The notes: generated by a model from the letters alone, not told the origin. A DNA stretch of 64,000 nucleotides from Ignavibacteria bacterium (GCA_016704345.1 JADJAH010000011.1:62001-126000); one strand, 5' to 3'. Positions 26,201 through 34,962 are shown, counted from the stretch's first letter. A program made the numbers and translations.

Positions 26201-26301
26201 TTCTCCAGTTCTGTCCCGGCGGTTACATTGTCAAACGAAATGCTTTCAAGCCACGGCTTGTTCAGCATTGTCCTTCCGGTCATGTTCTTATTAGTTGCCA
26301 T
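23203..26301 (-). CDS. Two-component propeller sensor histidine kinase (Reg_prop/Y_Y_Y/HisKA_3)
   Basis: A 1032-residue sensor. Residues about 30-640 are WD40-like two-component propeller repeats, each with the (L/I)W(I/V)GT.G core (for example NLWIGTSANGVFRYNR, NVIWIGTRDSGIFRFDR). A Y_Y_Y Ig-like domain follows (DEDWVYCGTRRSATYTNLDP, then GEYTFRVKGSNNDG). One transmembrane helix lies near 785-805 (LFKSLIGLGALAGLGSFY). The HisKA_3 domain has the phospho-acceptor H839 in VAAELHDSIGQDL, and the HATPase domain has QESLNNVIKHS and SDNGKGFD. Propeller sensors of this class often sense polysaccharides in the periplasm. Oddly, no signal peptide precedes the propeller; an in-frame stop lies close upstream. 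Confidence 0.92.
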   Translation of the reverse strand: MATNKNMTGRTMLNKPWLESISFDNVTAGTELENCKTNSIFQDKSGLMWFATDKGLFRYDGANFKKVDLYHELPDVSNDNDIRSLTCINERNIFLITGTGNVLNLDLHCETSENLVLPFHNYLKGNDALRMCEDSQNNLWIGTSANGVFRYNRLNQQAAHFKCLAEEPRFSISGNSISSIQFDKTVNKLYIGTYGRGLNIFDLSNQNISSIVLDRQIDVHESHVAISFVFRDLMQNLWVGSPSLISRLDASERVIDKINFYQENFDNINGNYVTCMCEDSHGLYWIGTPMGLICYDSNKDIYERINFKAPVNGNMFSNYVLKMFIDQDNVIWIGTRDSGIFRFDRNEKKFLKVNIKIGKEDTIANNTYCLHNEGSNLWVGSVADGAYRLCKADTNEYEIERFSNLKYTTVTGFNRDDTGRLWIGCNKFGLVYLDTNSEINVIDYHVILDGLDFPGVYSACQCKDGTNPDLLWLSIVYKKLVQFDMKKMVVVGNKLISDKFDNVPVHFLMTDSRKNLWIGTGGHGIFKYVRSEEKIYDYSLDPAIPFPVINLIEEDKFGNIWIGTRTNGLFRNSGKDLVFESFETPVTQVSGLMFDEEGFLWISSERNLHKVHPETHESVIYKDLNDFNDHSYTKSEDGTMYFGGKNGVTYFKPEEITTNPNIPQIALTDFKILHESVKPSPDNPYLKKSITYAEEITLTHKENVITFEFASLIYNDPKQNQHAYKMEGFDEDWVYCGTRRSATYTNLDPGEYTFRVKGSNNDGFWNEEGTSIKLKISPPWHKTVLFKSLIGLGALAGLGSFYRKRISRLNEENIQREEFTKKLIESQENERKRVAAELHDSIGQDLLILKNKLLTNIKKTGDEKFIQQLSELSELTSSAIDDVRQISYNLRPYELDRLGLTKTIESMIERANNFTDITFTGILDDIDRMFPPETGINIYRIIQESLNNVIKHSGAGKVIVRVRKHGSYIYLSISDNGKGFDIKSHRLSSERNGFGLKGIEERVKLLGGEFDIDSEQGKGTLIEIVIPHVTET

Positions 26302-26306
26302 TCTAC

Positions 26307-26393
26307 CTAAGTATTAGTAATAATTGAACTTGCTATCGAATAAGCAAACGGCGTACCGTCTGTAATTTTCTCAAACTTTAGATTTTCAAACAT
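26307..26393 (-). pseudogene. 28-codon remnant of a propeller-sensor N-terminus
   Basis: ATG at 26393 opens a 28-residue ORF, MFENLKFEKITDGTPFAYSI followed by ASSIITNT, ending 5 bases before the kinase ATG. It resembles the kinase N-terminus (LESISFDNVTAGTELENCKT, NSIFQDK): F-x-x-[IV]-T-x-G-T and then an S-I segment at the same spacing. This looks like the leading edge of a second propeller sensor gene, left by recombination or deletion, or alternatively a leader peptide. Confidence 0.45.
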
Positions 26394-26935
26394 ACACTAT
26401 AAATATGATTATGTATAAAACTATTTTGGGGTAAGTAAATGAATCTCTTTCTCTTCACTCTTCCTTCCGAGCAAATGAAATGTAGTTCTAAAATTCAAAA
26501 ATTTCAAAACACTTATGAGAGAACGCAATTAGAAATTAAGAATTAAAAATTAGAAATAGATTTCCTGTCACCCCTGAGTGTTCCTGTCAGGGGCCCACAA
26601 TTGAAGCGCAATAAGTTATGGCTGTCTCCCCTGAGTGCTCCTGTCAGCGGCCTACAAGTGAATTGCCAATGAGTTCTGTGGGTTCCTGGCCAAAAACCGC
26701 AGGAGCGACAGATAAAACTTTGCCTTTTGTGTTCCAAAACCCGAAGGGGTGACATGATTTAGCTCTATGGGTTCTGCCGGAAAACCCAGGAAGGAAAATA
26801 TTTACAGGAAAATTTGTTTAAAAACAGGGGGGACAAACCTGCCCCTTGAATTCGCAGAGCCCTCCGTCATCTGAATGCAAACGCATTGTTCAATTACGGA
26901 AGGACTCTGCGAAACTGCTGAGGGGACATATGTCA
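26394..26935. repeat. Intergenic region with two adjacent dispersed palindromic repeats
   Basis: Heptamer run at 26527-26562, then two neighbouring copies of the CTGTC...CAGGGGCC family at about 26564-26605 and 26622-26720, and a CCCGAAGGGGTGACATGAT element at about 26740-26758. No gene is supported here. Confidence 0.6.
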
Positions 26936-29900
26936 CTATTTCAAGAGTATCATTTTTCTCACCTGTACAAAGTCGTGGGCTTTAATCTTATAGAAATACA
27001 TTCCGCTTGGCAATCCGGCTGCATTAAATGTTACTGAATATCTTCCGGCGCTTTTCATTTCATTTACCAATGTAACTACTTCACGCCCTAACATGTCATA
27101 AACTGTCAATGTTACTTCACTGTCAAATGGCAGATCATATTTCATTGTAGTTACAGGATTAAATGGATTTGGATAATTTGCGTGAAGCATATAATCGTCC
27201 GGGATCTCGCTGATTATCTCAACGCCCATCATGTTATCAGGTCCCCCGTTGCATGAATCCAAATGGTCTCCGTGGTTCAAATGTGAAGATACCGCTGATT
27301 CGGAAATACATATTGTTTTACCGTTATGACAGACTAACACTTTGTTTCCATTGTTGCCGCATCTCGTATCATAAACGAAAACTTGTACTTCGTCAGTTGT
27401 AACGCATCCAATTGAATTTGTTACCTGCACTGTATAGACTGTTGTCGTTGAAGGACTGACAGTAATAGATTGAGTTGTTGCTCCTCCCGGAGACCAAAGA
27501 TACGAAGGACTATTTCCACCTGATGCCTCTGCTGTTAATGTTGTGCTTTGTGGGCCGTAGCCCAAATAAATTGTAGTGTCTGATCCTGCATTCACGCTTA
27601 AATCAACCGGTGTTACGTTCACGACAACTTCATCCGATGAACTGCAGCCAAATGAGTTTGTTACTGTAACTGTGTAGGTAGTTGTGGATGAAGGGTTAAC
27701 AGAAATTGTCTGAGTTGTTTCTCCTCCGGGCGACCAGAAATAAGTCGGATCAAATCCCCCCGCAACGGATGCTGTGATGGTAGTGCCTTGTGTGCTACAA
27801 CCGGCGAATAATGATTGGTCATCTCCGGCATCAACTGAAATACTGACCGGTGTTACGTTTACAATAACTTCATCCGAAGAACTGCATCCCAATGAATTTG
27901 TGACTGTAACTGTATATGTTGTTGTACCGGAAGGTGCTACTGTTATAGACTGTGTTGTTTCTCCACCGGGTGACCAAAAATAAGTAGATCCGAATCCGCC
28001 GGATGCCGATGCTGTTAAAGTTGCACTTTGAGTTACACAACCTCCGTATATTGATTGGTCTTCACCTGCATTTACCGAGATGCTTACCGGAATTACTTCA
28101 ACTTCCACCTGATCTGACGAACTGCATCCCGATGCATTGGTTACAGTAACTGTATATGCAGTTGTACTTGAAGGAGTTACGTTTATAGATTGTGTTGTTT
28201 CTCCTCCGGGAGACCATGAATATGTGTATGGTTCATTCCCGCCGGAAGCGGTTGCAGTCAATGTTGCTGATTGTGTAAGACACCCTGAATAAATTGATTG
28301 GTCCGCTCCCGCATCCACTGTTGTGATTGGATTAACAGTGACTGTAACTGCCGCTGAATTTGTGCAGCCATTTGCATCCGTTCCCGTGACTGTATAAGTT
28401 GTTGTCGAAGAAGGATTTGCAATAACGTTTGCTCCTGTTGTAGTATTTAATCCGGTTGATGGGGACCATTCATACGTACCGGCACCACTGCCCGTCAAAG
28501 TTGCAGAACTTCCTGAACAAATCGAAACATTTGGTGAAGCTGTTACTGTTGGCAATGGATTAACTGTGACAGTAACTTCTGCTGAATTGATGCAGCCATT
28601 TGCACCTGTTCCCGTTACTGTATAAGTTGTTGTCGTGGAAGGATTGGCAATAACGGTTGATCCTGATGTTGTATTTAATCCTGCTGATGGAGACCATTCA
28701 TACGAACTGGCGCCACTGCCCGTCAATGTTGCAGAACTTCCTGAACATATAGAGACGTTAGGTGAAGCGGTTACAGTTGGTAATGGATTGACTGTGACTG
28801 TTACTGTTGCCGTATTGGTGTATCCATTCGCATCCGTTCCTGTTACAGTATAAGTTGTTGTCGAAGAAGGACTGGCAACTACGCTTGTTCCTGTAGTAGT
28901 ATTCAATCCTGTTGATGGAGACCATTCATACGAAATTGCACCGCCGGCTGTCAATGTTGCAGAACTTCCGGAACATATTGAGACGTCCGGTGAAACGGTT
29001 ACTGTTGGAAGGGGATTGCTCTGAAAATATTTCAGCACTTGAAGGCTGCCATAGGAGTTCTGACCAGCCAAATAAACAGCGCCATCAAGTCCTATGGCTA
29101 TATCGTTTGGAATATCATCGCCACCTGCGTTATATCTCTGATACCACAAAGTATTTCCCGAGATTCCATCGTATTTGATTGTGGCCATATCAAAACTTGA
29201 TGTGTTGTCATAACTTTTTCCGGTTACATAAACATTACCGTCAGAATCAACTGTCATTGCAAGAACATTGTCAAACGAATTTATATGATTAAATCTCCTT
29301 TTCCAAAGCGTATCGCCGCTGATGCCGTTATATTTTATAGTCAGGTAATCATACCCCGTGGTTTGATAGAATTCATTGTTTGAAGTTGATACAACTATGT
29401 TAGATTCATCCGCTACATCATCTTCATCAACAACTCTTACTATCGGAATATCCTGCTGGTTAACGTATGATGCAGCCCAAACTTCATTTCCATTAACATC
29501 ATACTTGTAAGTTAACCCGGCGATCGTTACCCCATTGGATGTTCCGGTTACATAGGCATTCTGGGATTTGTCAACACTTATGGATGTTGCAACATCATTA
29601 CGAGCATCCAACCCGGATCTCTTCGTCCATAATTCCGTTCCGGCGGAATTGTACTTTATTGTGAAGTAGCTTATGATAGTGCTATTATTCAAATAACTCT
29701 GCCCTGTTACATACACGTTACCGGCAATATCCACATCCATGTCATTTGGAATATCAACATTGTTATGCGGAGAATTATATCTCCTCACCCATTGCAGGTT
29801 GCCGTTGTTATCATATTTTACTAATTGATAGTCTTCCGCTGTTCCTAAACCCATGCTGTATCCGGTTACATAGACATTATTGTTCGCATCCAAGCATATT

Positions 29901-30352
29901 GCATTGGCTTTGTCGGAATAGTTGATGAGAGCCTGATACTTTCTTGTCCATAGAACACTTCCTGACGGACTGTATTTTATTGTGAGAAAATTCTTATTGC
30001 CACCTATTGAATTGGCTGTGTAACCCGTAACGTAAATATTCCTCTGATTATCAACTACCATATCACTAACACCGTCATCAGACAGGTAACCGCTTAGGTC
30101 CGTATATCTTTTCGACCACAGGAGACTTCCGGAAGGGTCGTACTTCAAAGTAATGATATCTACACCATCACCTACTACCAAACCGCTTACAATAGAATTT
30201 CCAAGATTGTCCACCTCAATACACTTACCCTTGTTATTAGAGGGTGAGTATATGTATGATCTTTGCCATTCAAGGTTGACTTGTGAATGTGAAAAGTCGG
30301 TGCTTAGAATTATAAGAATTATTGCTGCGAAAATTACAATCAGCTTTTTCAT
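26936..30352 (-). CDS. Giant secreted T9SS protein: SBBP propeller plus two kinds of Ig-like repeat
   Basis: A 1138-residue cell-surface or extracellular protein. Order: signal peptide (MKKLIVIFAAIILIILSTDF); about ten beta-propeller repeats of the SBBP type (core GNVYVTGYS, ATIKYDGISGNTLW) to about residue 455; three Ig/PKD-like repeats of 76 residues (SICSGSSATLT, YEWSPSTGLNTTTG); four repeats of 80 residues (AGEDQSIYGGCVTQSATLTA, YFWSPGGETTQSI); a CHNGKTICISESAVSSHLNH cysteine motif; and a T9SS sorting domain (ANYPNPFNPVTTMKYDLP ... KMILLK). The repeats are strongly conserved in DNA, so array length may vary. A binding or structural surface role is likely; no enzyme domain is visible. Confidence 0.9.
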   Translation of the reverse strand: MKKLIVIFAAIILIILSTDFSHSQVNLEWQRSYIYSPSNNKGKCIEVDNLGNSIVSGLVVGDGVDIITLKYDPSGSLLWSKRYTDLSGYLSDDGVSDMVVDNQRNIYVTGYTANSIGGNKNFLTIKYSPSGSVLWTRKYQALINYSDKANAICLDANNNVYVTGYSMGLGTAEDYQLVKYDNNGNLQWVRRYNSPHNNVDIPNDMDVDIAGNVYVTGQSYLNNSTIISYFTIKYNSAGTELWTKRSGLDARNDVATSISVDKSQNAYVTGTSNGVTIAGLTYKYDVNGNEVWAASYVNQQDIPIVRVVDEDDVADESNIVVSTSNNEFYQTTGYDYLTIKYNGISGDTLWKRRFNHINSFDNVLAMTVDSDGNVYVTGKSYDNTSSFDMATIKYDGISGNTLWYQRYNAGGDDIPNDIAIGLDGAVYLAGQNSYGSLQVLKYFQSNPLPTVTVSPDVSICSGSSATLTAGGAISYEWSPSTGLNTTTGTSVVASPSSTTTYTVTGTDANGYTNTATVTVTVNPLPTVTASPNVSICSGSSATLTGSGASSYEWSPSAGLNTTSGSTVIANPSTTTTYTVTGTGANGCINSAEVTVTVNPLPTVTASPNVSICSGSSATLTGSGAGTYEWSPSTGLNTTTGANVIANPSSTTTYTVTGTDANGCTNSAAVTVTVNPITTVDAGADQSIYSGCLTQSATLTATASGGNEPYTYSWSPGGETTQSINVTPSSTTAYTVTVTNASGCSSSDQVEVEVIPVSISVNAGEDQSIYGGCVTQSATLTASASGGFGSTYFWSPGGETTQSITVAPSGTTTYTVTVTNSLGCSSSDEVIVNVTPVSISVDAGDDQSLFAGCSTQGTTITASVAGGFDPTYFWSPGGETTQTISVNPSSTTTYTVTVTNSFGCSSSDEVVVNVTPVDLSVNAGSDTTIYLGYGPQSTTLTAEASGGNSPSYLWSPGGATTQSITVSPSTTTVYTVQVTNSIGCVTTDEVQVFVYDTRCGNNGNKVLVCHNGKTICISESAVSSHLNHGDHLDSCNGGPDNMMGVEIISEIPDDYMLHANYPNPFNPVTTMKYDLPFDSEVTLTVYDMLGREVVTLVNEMKSAGRYSVTFNAAGLPSGMYFYKIKAHDFVQVRKMILLK

Positions 30353-30913
30353 TTTGATTCTTTTTTAGTTTTATGAATAATTTTTTCATCGCTGCCGGCA
30401 TCGGTTTCAAAAATCATTTAGAGCCGGAGATAAGATGCTGTTAAGATGACGAGTCTGTCTCTAAAACTGTCGTCCCCGCCCGCCTGCTGAGAATGCAATT
30501 GATTAGCCGACAGCGGGCAGGAGTGTTTCTGTCGGGGACCCATTTGGTATTGTCTATTTTCAACGTGGATTCCTGCCAGGAACACGCGGGAATGACAGTG
30601 TGGTTTTGTTTTGAGACAACCTCCTGTTTTTTTCATTAGCAATCCGGAGGATCTTTCTCTGATGTGTTGTGATGAGAATATCGAATAATCTATGTTGCCT
30701 GTATCGGTGATATTGATTGCTGCATTATTCATGTGCATTGCTGCTCTCCATCTATCGCGCTCCGGATTCATTTCACCGGAGCGCTGGAATAGATTCTCTA
30801 ATTATTCAATCAGGATTTCTAATGATATCTAAAAGAACTAATAAACTTCTTGCCTGGATCTGACTTTCTATATTCAACTATCTGTTTCTGTAAACAAATT
30901 CTTTCCGTAAGGA
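30353..30913. repeat. Intergenic region with a composite dispersed palindrome
   Basis: A copy of the dispersed family at about 30463-30605 contains a nested second inverted pair (CCCGCCTGCTGA / CAGCGGGCAGG), as in the copy at 23037-23180, and ends with GCGGGAATGACAG. The rest is A/T-rich without a credible gene. Confidence 0.55.
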
Positions 30914-32458
30914 TCACTTTACTAAAACCATTCTCTTTTCAGAAGTAAAGTTCTGACTGTTTCCGACTGCGGAGATTCTGTACATGTAAACACCTGTAGA
31001 AAGATTTGAAGCGTTGAAATCTGCTACGTAATATCCTGCAGGCTTGAATTCATTGACAAGTTTTGCAACTTCTTTTCCGGTCATATCATATACAGTCAGA
31101 CTTACGCTTGCATCGTAAGGCAGATCATAGTTAATCTTTGTAGATGGATTGAACGGATTTGGATAATTCTGCGACAGACTGAACTTTTCAGGCGAGCCTA
31201 CTATCACTTCGTTTGAGAGATTGAAGTACTCGAAGTTGCCGTTGAAGTCTGTCTGCTTTAGTCTGTAATTGTAATGTCCCTTCTGAAGTCCTCTGTCAGT
31301 AAAGCTGTAGTTCGTCATCTCATGAGTTGTTCCGCTTCCATTCACACTGCCAACTTTTCTCCAGTCTCCGGTGACTTGGCCGTTAACATCAGATCTTTCT
31401 ATATCAAATCCGGCGTTGTTGGTTTCAAGTGATGTGCTCCAGTTGAGAGTAACATTGCTTCCGCTGACAGTCGAAACAAATGATGCAAGCTCAACGGGCA
31501 ACGGAATATCAGAGAAGTATCGGGAGATGCCGCCGTTGTCTCTGACAGCCCAGATGTATAATCCGCGCGGAGACAGATTCATGTGAGTATATGTGCCGGT
31601 GGCGCTGTGATCGCTTGCCCAGCTTCCACCGTCGTCAATTGACTTATAAACGGATGAACCTCTTACATAGAACCATGTGCTGCCGGCTCCGGTAATGCCT
31701 AATATATTACCAGTTCCTGGTGCATTCACATCAGTCCAGCTGTTACCGCCATCAACAGAAAAAAGCATTCTGTTGCTACCGGTCATTAATCTGTCACTGG
31801 CATTTGCCCAGACTGACATTGAGTTTACAAGACCGGGAGTGGGATGTGTAAGAACCGTTCCATTAGCAAAGGGCTGATAAACTTTAGTATTGTTGGTTCC
31901 GTAATATATAAAGTAGCTTACACCATTCGGCTGACAAGCTGAATTATTCCATCCAAACTCTCCGGGAGGAGCGGGATTGTATATTCCGGTGGAATCCCAT
32001 GTGGAGCCAAAATCAAAACTAACAAATTGTGACCATCTTCCGCCTATAGGATCTCCGTGCATACCACAAACAGGAACTCCGTTGAATTTAGTGATTGAAT
32101 TTATAAATCCTCCCGGCTGTAAGAATGTCTGAGTCCAGGTTTGTCCACCGTCTATGGTTTTGAAGACATGTCCGGCGTTAGCGCTTGCGCCCCCGACAAG
32201 AGCAATCATTGCATCAATGCCTCTAATTGTGTAGAGACCAACAGAAGGATTCGGAGAGGTTGTGGTAGTCCAGTTAACACCGGAGTTAATGGTACGTAAG
32301 ACTACTCCGTTTTCACCGCATGCCCATGCTACATTATTGTCAACGGCTGAAACGGAATAAAGTGGGGATGTGATGCCAGACGATTGCTCTGTCCACTGCG
32401 CAAAGCTGTTGCTTGTAAAACAAAACACACAGATAAGAAAAAGGATAATTGCTTTCAT
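30914..32458 (-). CDS. Secreted BNR/YCF48-like propeller protein with T9SS sorting domain
   Basis: From the ATG at 32458, which has an AAGGAAG ribosome site, the protein has 514 residues: signal peptide (MKAIILFLICVFCFTSNSFA), a six- or seven-bladed propeller with Asp-box/YCF48-type blades (WTEQSSGITSPLYSVSAVDN, FKTIDGGQTWTQTF, FSVDGGNSWTDVN, YKSIDDGGSWAS) to about residue 320, a FN3-like domain (LNWSTSLETNNAGFDIERSD) and a T9SS sorting domain (QNYPNPFNPSTKINYDLP ... KRMVLVK). Sialidase-type catalytic residues cannot be confirmed, so a binding role is as likely as an enzyme. An upstream TTG/ATG reading would add 19 residues that are not signal-like. Confidence 0.9.
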   Translation of the reverse strand: MKAIILFLICVFCFTSNSFAQWTEQSSGITSPLYSVSAVDNNVAWACGENGVVLRTINSGVNWTTTTSPNPSVGLYTIRGIDAMIALVGGASANAGHVFKTIDGGQTWTQTFLQPGGFINSITKFNGVPVCGMHGDPIGGRWSQFVSFDFGSTWDSTGIYNPAPPGEFGWNNSACQPNGVSYFIYYGTNNTKVYQPFANGTVLTHPTPGLVNSMSVWANASDRLMTGSNRMLFSVDGGNSWTDVNAPGTGNILGITGAGSTWFYVRGSSVYKSIDDGGSWASDHSATGTYTHMNLSPRGLYIWAVRDNGGISRYFSDIPLPVELASFVSTVSGSNVTLNWSTSLETNNAGFDIERSDVNGQVTGDWRKVGSVNGSGTTHEMTNYSFTDRGLQKGHYNYRLKQTDFNGNFEYFNLSNEVIVGSPEKFSLSQNYPNPFNPSTKINYDLPYDASVSLTVYDMTGKEVAKLVNEFKPAGYYVADFNASNLSTGVYMYRISAVGNSQNFTSEKRMVLVK

Positions 32459-32659
32459 TTTTGTTCTTCCTTTTAAATTAATTAAAAGATTTCTTTTAAT
32501 TATCACTCCGGACAATTCACAGATCAGAATTGATTCTGATTATCTGATATGTTTACTATCCTTGCTGATTGACAGTACAAAGCTATGAAGAATACTCATT
32601 TTGCTGAATAAGGAAATACTTGCATTTTGTCTAAGGGTTTACCCCTAGCTGGTAAAGCG

Positions 32660-33097
32660 AATTAAAAATTTAAAATTAATAATTAGAAATAGATTTCGGA
32701 GGCAATCAAGAGTGCAATTACAAATTGCAAATTGCAAGTTACAGAACAGAAATTGATCTGAGCTTTAAAAGCCCTTAGGGGTGACGCGAGGAGCGCAATT
32801 AAGAATTAAAAATTTGGAATTAGGAACTAAGAATTAGAAATTAAAAATAGATCTTGGAGGCATTCAAGAGTGCAATTACAAATTGCAAATTACAGAATAG
32901 AAATTGATCTGAGTTTTAAAAGCCCGTAGGGCTGACATGATGAGAGCTAATTAAGAATTAGGAATTAGGAATTAAAAATTAAAAATAGATCTTGGAGGCA
33001 TTCAAGATTGCAATTACAAATTGCAAATTGCAAGTTACAGAATAGAAATTGATCTGAGTTTTAAAAGCCCGAAGGGGCAATGACATGATTGTAGCAC
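32660..33097. repeat. Three tandem copies of a ~150-base repeat
   Basis: Units run at about 32660-32796, 32797-32948 and 32949-33097. Each has an A/T heptamer run, GGAGGCA(A/T)TCAAGA, GCAATTACAAATTGCAAATT, GAAATTGATCTGAG, TTTAAAAGCCC and a GGGTGAC-type tail. A partial fourth tail follows at about 33118-33180. The 801-base gap between genes at 32459 and 33259 is otherwise without a gene. Confidence 0.75.
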
Positions 33098-33205
33098 AAA
33101 AATTAAAATTTAGGAAAAACCCGGAAGGGTGATAATGATTGCTAGGGGGGGTGAAATATGATTATAGGGCTGACTTGATTATAGCATCTACACCAATCAA
33201 TTAGA

Positions 33206-33236
33206 TTGAGCTTTGAAATCAAAAGCAATAACTTTG
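33206..33236 (+). promoter_or_regulatory. Bacteroidota-type promoter of the DinB-like gene
   Basis: TTG (33206-33208), 20-base spacer, TAACTTTG (33229-33236), fitting TTG-N19/20-TAnnTTTG. The ATG at 33260 lies 23 bases further on. Confidence 0.6.
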
Positions 33237-33259
33237 CCTTCAATTAAAACACTACAAAT

Positions 33260-33763
33260 ATGTCAATGAACGAACCTCTGATGATGGAGCTTCAGCACGA
33301 AGCCGAATCAACCAGAAAAATGCTGGAAAGACTTCCAAAGGAAAAACTTACGTGGAAACCTCACGAAAAATCAATGTCTCTTGGCAGGCTTGCAATGCAC
33401 CTCGCGGAAATTCCGGGATGGGTTAATGCTACTTTGCTGGCAGATGAACTTGACTTCAGCAAAATGGATTACAAAATGGTGGAGGCAACATCAAGCGAAG
33501 AAGCTGTGAAATTGTTCGATGAGAAACTTGCATCCGCACTCGATGTGCTGAAGAATACTGAAGATGCAACGATGATGAACATGTGGACGATGAGAGACGG
33601 CGAGACAGTCTACTTTACCTTGCCTAAGATCGCAGTGCTAAGATCGTTTGTTTACAGCCATCTCATACATCACCGCGGACAAATGTCAGTTTATCTGAGA
33701 TTGCTCGATGTGCCTGTACCGGGCTCGTACGGCCCGTCTGCAGATGATTCGGCAGGAATGTAG
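33260..33763 (+). CDS. DinB-family four-helix protein
   Basis: A 167-residue protein of the DinB/YfiT superfamily, a four-helix bundle with a metal-binding His triad. Candidate ligands are His in SLGRLAMHLAEIPGW and the pair in YSHLIHHRGQMSVYLRLL. Family members are linked to stress responses or act as thiol (bacillithiol, mycothiol) S-transferases, but most are unassigned, including this one. It is a single-gene unit with its own promoter, and no thiol-biosynthesis gene is nearby. Confidence 0.88.
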   Translation: MSMNEPLMMELQHEAESTRKMLERLPKEKLTWKPHEKSMSLGRLAMHLAEIPGWVNATLLADELDFSKMDYKMVEATSSEEAVKLFDEKLASALDVLKNTEDATMMNMWTMRDGETVYFTLPKIAVLRSFVYSHLIHHRGQMSVYLRLLDVPVPGSYGPSADDSAGM

Positions 33764-33843
33764 TTCAGGATTCACAGGATCAGAGGATTTACAGAATTGC
33801 GGCGGAATAGTTCTCCATGCCAATGAAGGAAATTCTGTAAGTC

Positions 33844-34962
33844 CTAAAATCCTGATTCAGAAAGTTGCTCCGCAACATAACTTGCAAGCGCAACTCCCAT
33901 TCCGTTGCAACAGAAACCTGCGGTAAAATTGTCGCTTATCTGAATTATCTCCGGAAGCTTCGATTCATTGAATCCCATTATTCCGCTCCATGTCATTTCA
34001 ACTTCGAACTCTCTGCCGGGCAATATGACCTCGCCCAGAATATTTATCAGTGACTTGATGATCATATCTGTTGTACCAAATTCGCTTGTCTCTTCCCCTG
34101 TAAAATCAAGATTCCTCCCGCCGCCGAAAATTATTCGCTCGCCGTAATTTCTGAAATAGTAATAGCCCTCGTCCATATGAAACACTCCCTTAAACTGAAG
34201 CCCTGCTACAGGTTTAGTTGCAATCACTTGCCCGCGCCCGGGCTTGATCATTATCTGTGGAAGAATTGATGAGGTAAATGCGTTCGAGCAGCTTATGAGT
34301 TTGTTTGAAGTAAATGTTACGCCCGAATTTTTTGCAGATACTTTAACAGTGTTTGCCGAGTCATCGTCAATAACGGCGTCGTAGTTATTGATTATCATCA
34401 CTCCTTTCGACTGTGCCATCGCAATCAATGATCTAATCATTACTCCCGTATCAATCTGTGATTCGAATGGACTGAATACCAATGACTTCACAACATCTTT
34501 GTTGAAACCAAATTCATTGATCTTTCTTTCATCAGCAACAAATGTATCCGAATCAAAAATATTTCTCAGCAAGTGATTAACATGTCCAATTTCATCAAGC
34601 GCTGTAATATTATTTTCTTTGAGCAATTCAGAACCTCCATAATTTAGCAACCCCATCTTCTCGTCACCAAGCCGCTGTCTCAGCATGTTAATGCCTTTCC
34701 ACCTTTTCTCAACAAGCGATACTGTTTCACTCTCGCCATTTCTTTTTATGTCCGACAATATTTCGGTGAGACTTCCGAAACATGCAAAGCCCGCATTCTT
34801 TGTACTTGCTCCCGATGGCAGTGTTCCACGCTCAAGGATGAGAATTTCTGTTGAAGGACTTCTTTCTTTTATTGAAATGGCTGTGGAGAGTCCGAGTATC
34901 CCGCTGCCGATAATTATGCAGTTATAATGAATGAAAGAATTCTTTTCCCAGATAGAATACAT
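33844..34962 (-). CDS. FAD-dependent amino-acid oxidase/glycine-oxidase-like (DAO) protein
   Basis: A 372-residue flavoprotein with the N-terminal FAD motif YNCIIIGSGILGLSTAISIK, LERGTLPSGASTKNAGF, and the C-terminal NFTAGFCCNGMGVALASYVAEQL, all typical of the DAO fold (D-amino acid/sarcosine/glycine oxidase family). It is the last gene of the operon headed by tryptophan 2,3-dioxygenase, 24 bases after the aldehyde dehydrogenase. In that setting it could oxidise an amine intermediate, but the substrate cannot be read from the sequence. Cytoplasmic. Confidence 0.85.
   Translation of the reverse strand: MYSIWEKNSFIHYNCIIIGSGILGLSTAISIKERSPSTEILILERGTLPSGASTKNAGFACFGSLTEILSDIKRNGESETVSLVEKRWKGINMLRQRLGDEKMGLLNYGGSELLKENNITALDEIGHVNHLLRNIFDSDTFVADERKINEFGFNKDVVKSLVFSPFESQIDTGVMIRSLIAMAQSKGVMIINNYDAVIDDDSANTVKVSAKNSGVTFTSNKLISCSNAFTSSILPQIMIKPGRGQVIATKPVAGLQFKGVFHMDEGYYYFRNYGERIIFGGGRNLDFTGEETSEFGTTDMIIKSLINILGEVILPGREFEVEMTWSGIMGFNESKLPEIIQISDNFTAGFCCNGMGVALASYVAEQLSESGF

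Noticed and set aside
32660..33097. CRISPR array suspected from tandem repeats
   Set aside because: The units are about 150 bases, nearly identical throughout and without unique spacers; no cas genes are present.
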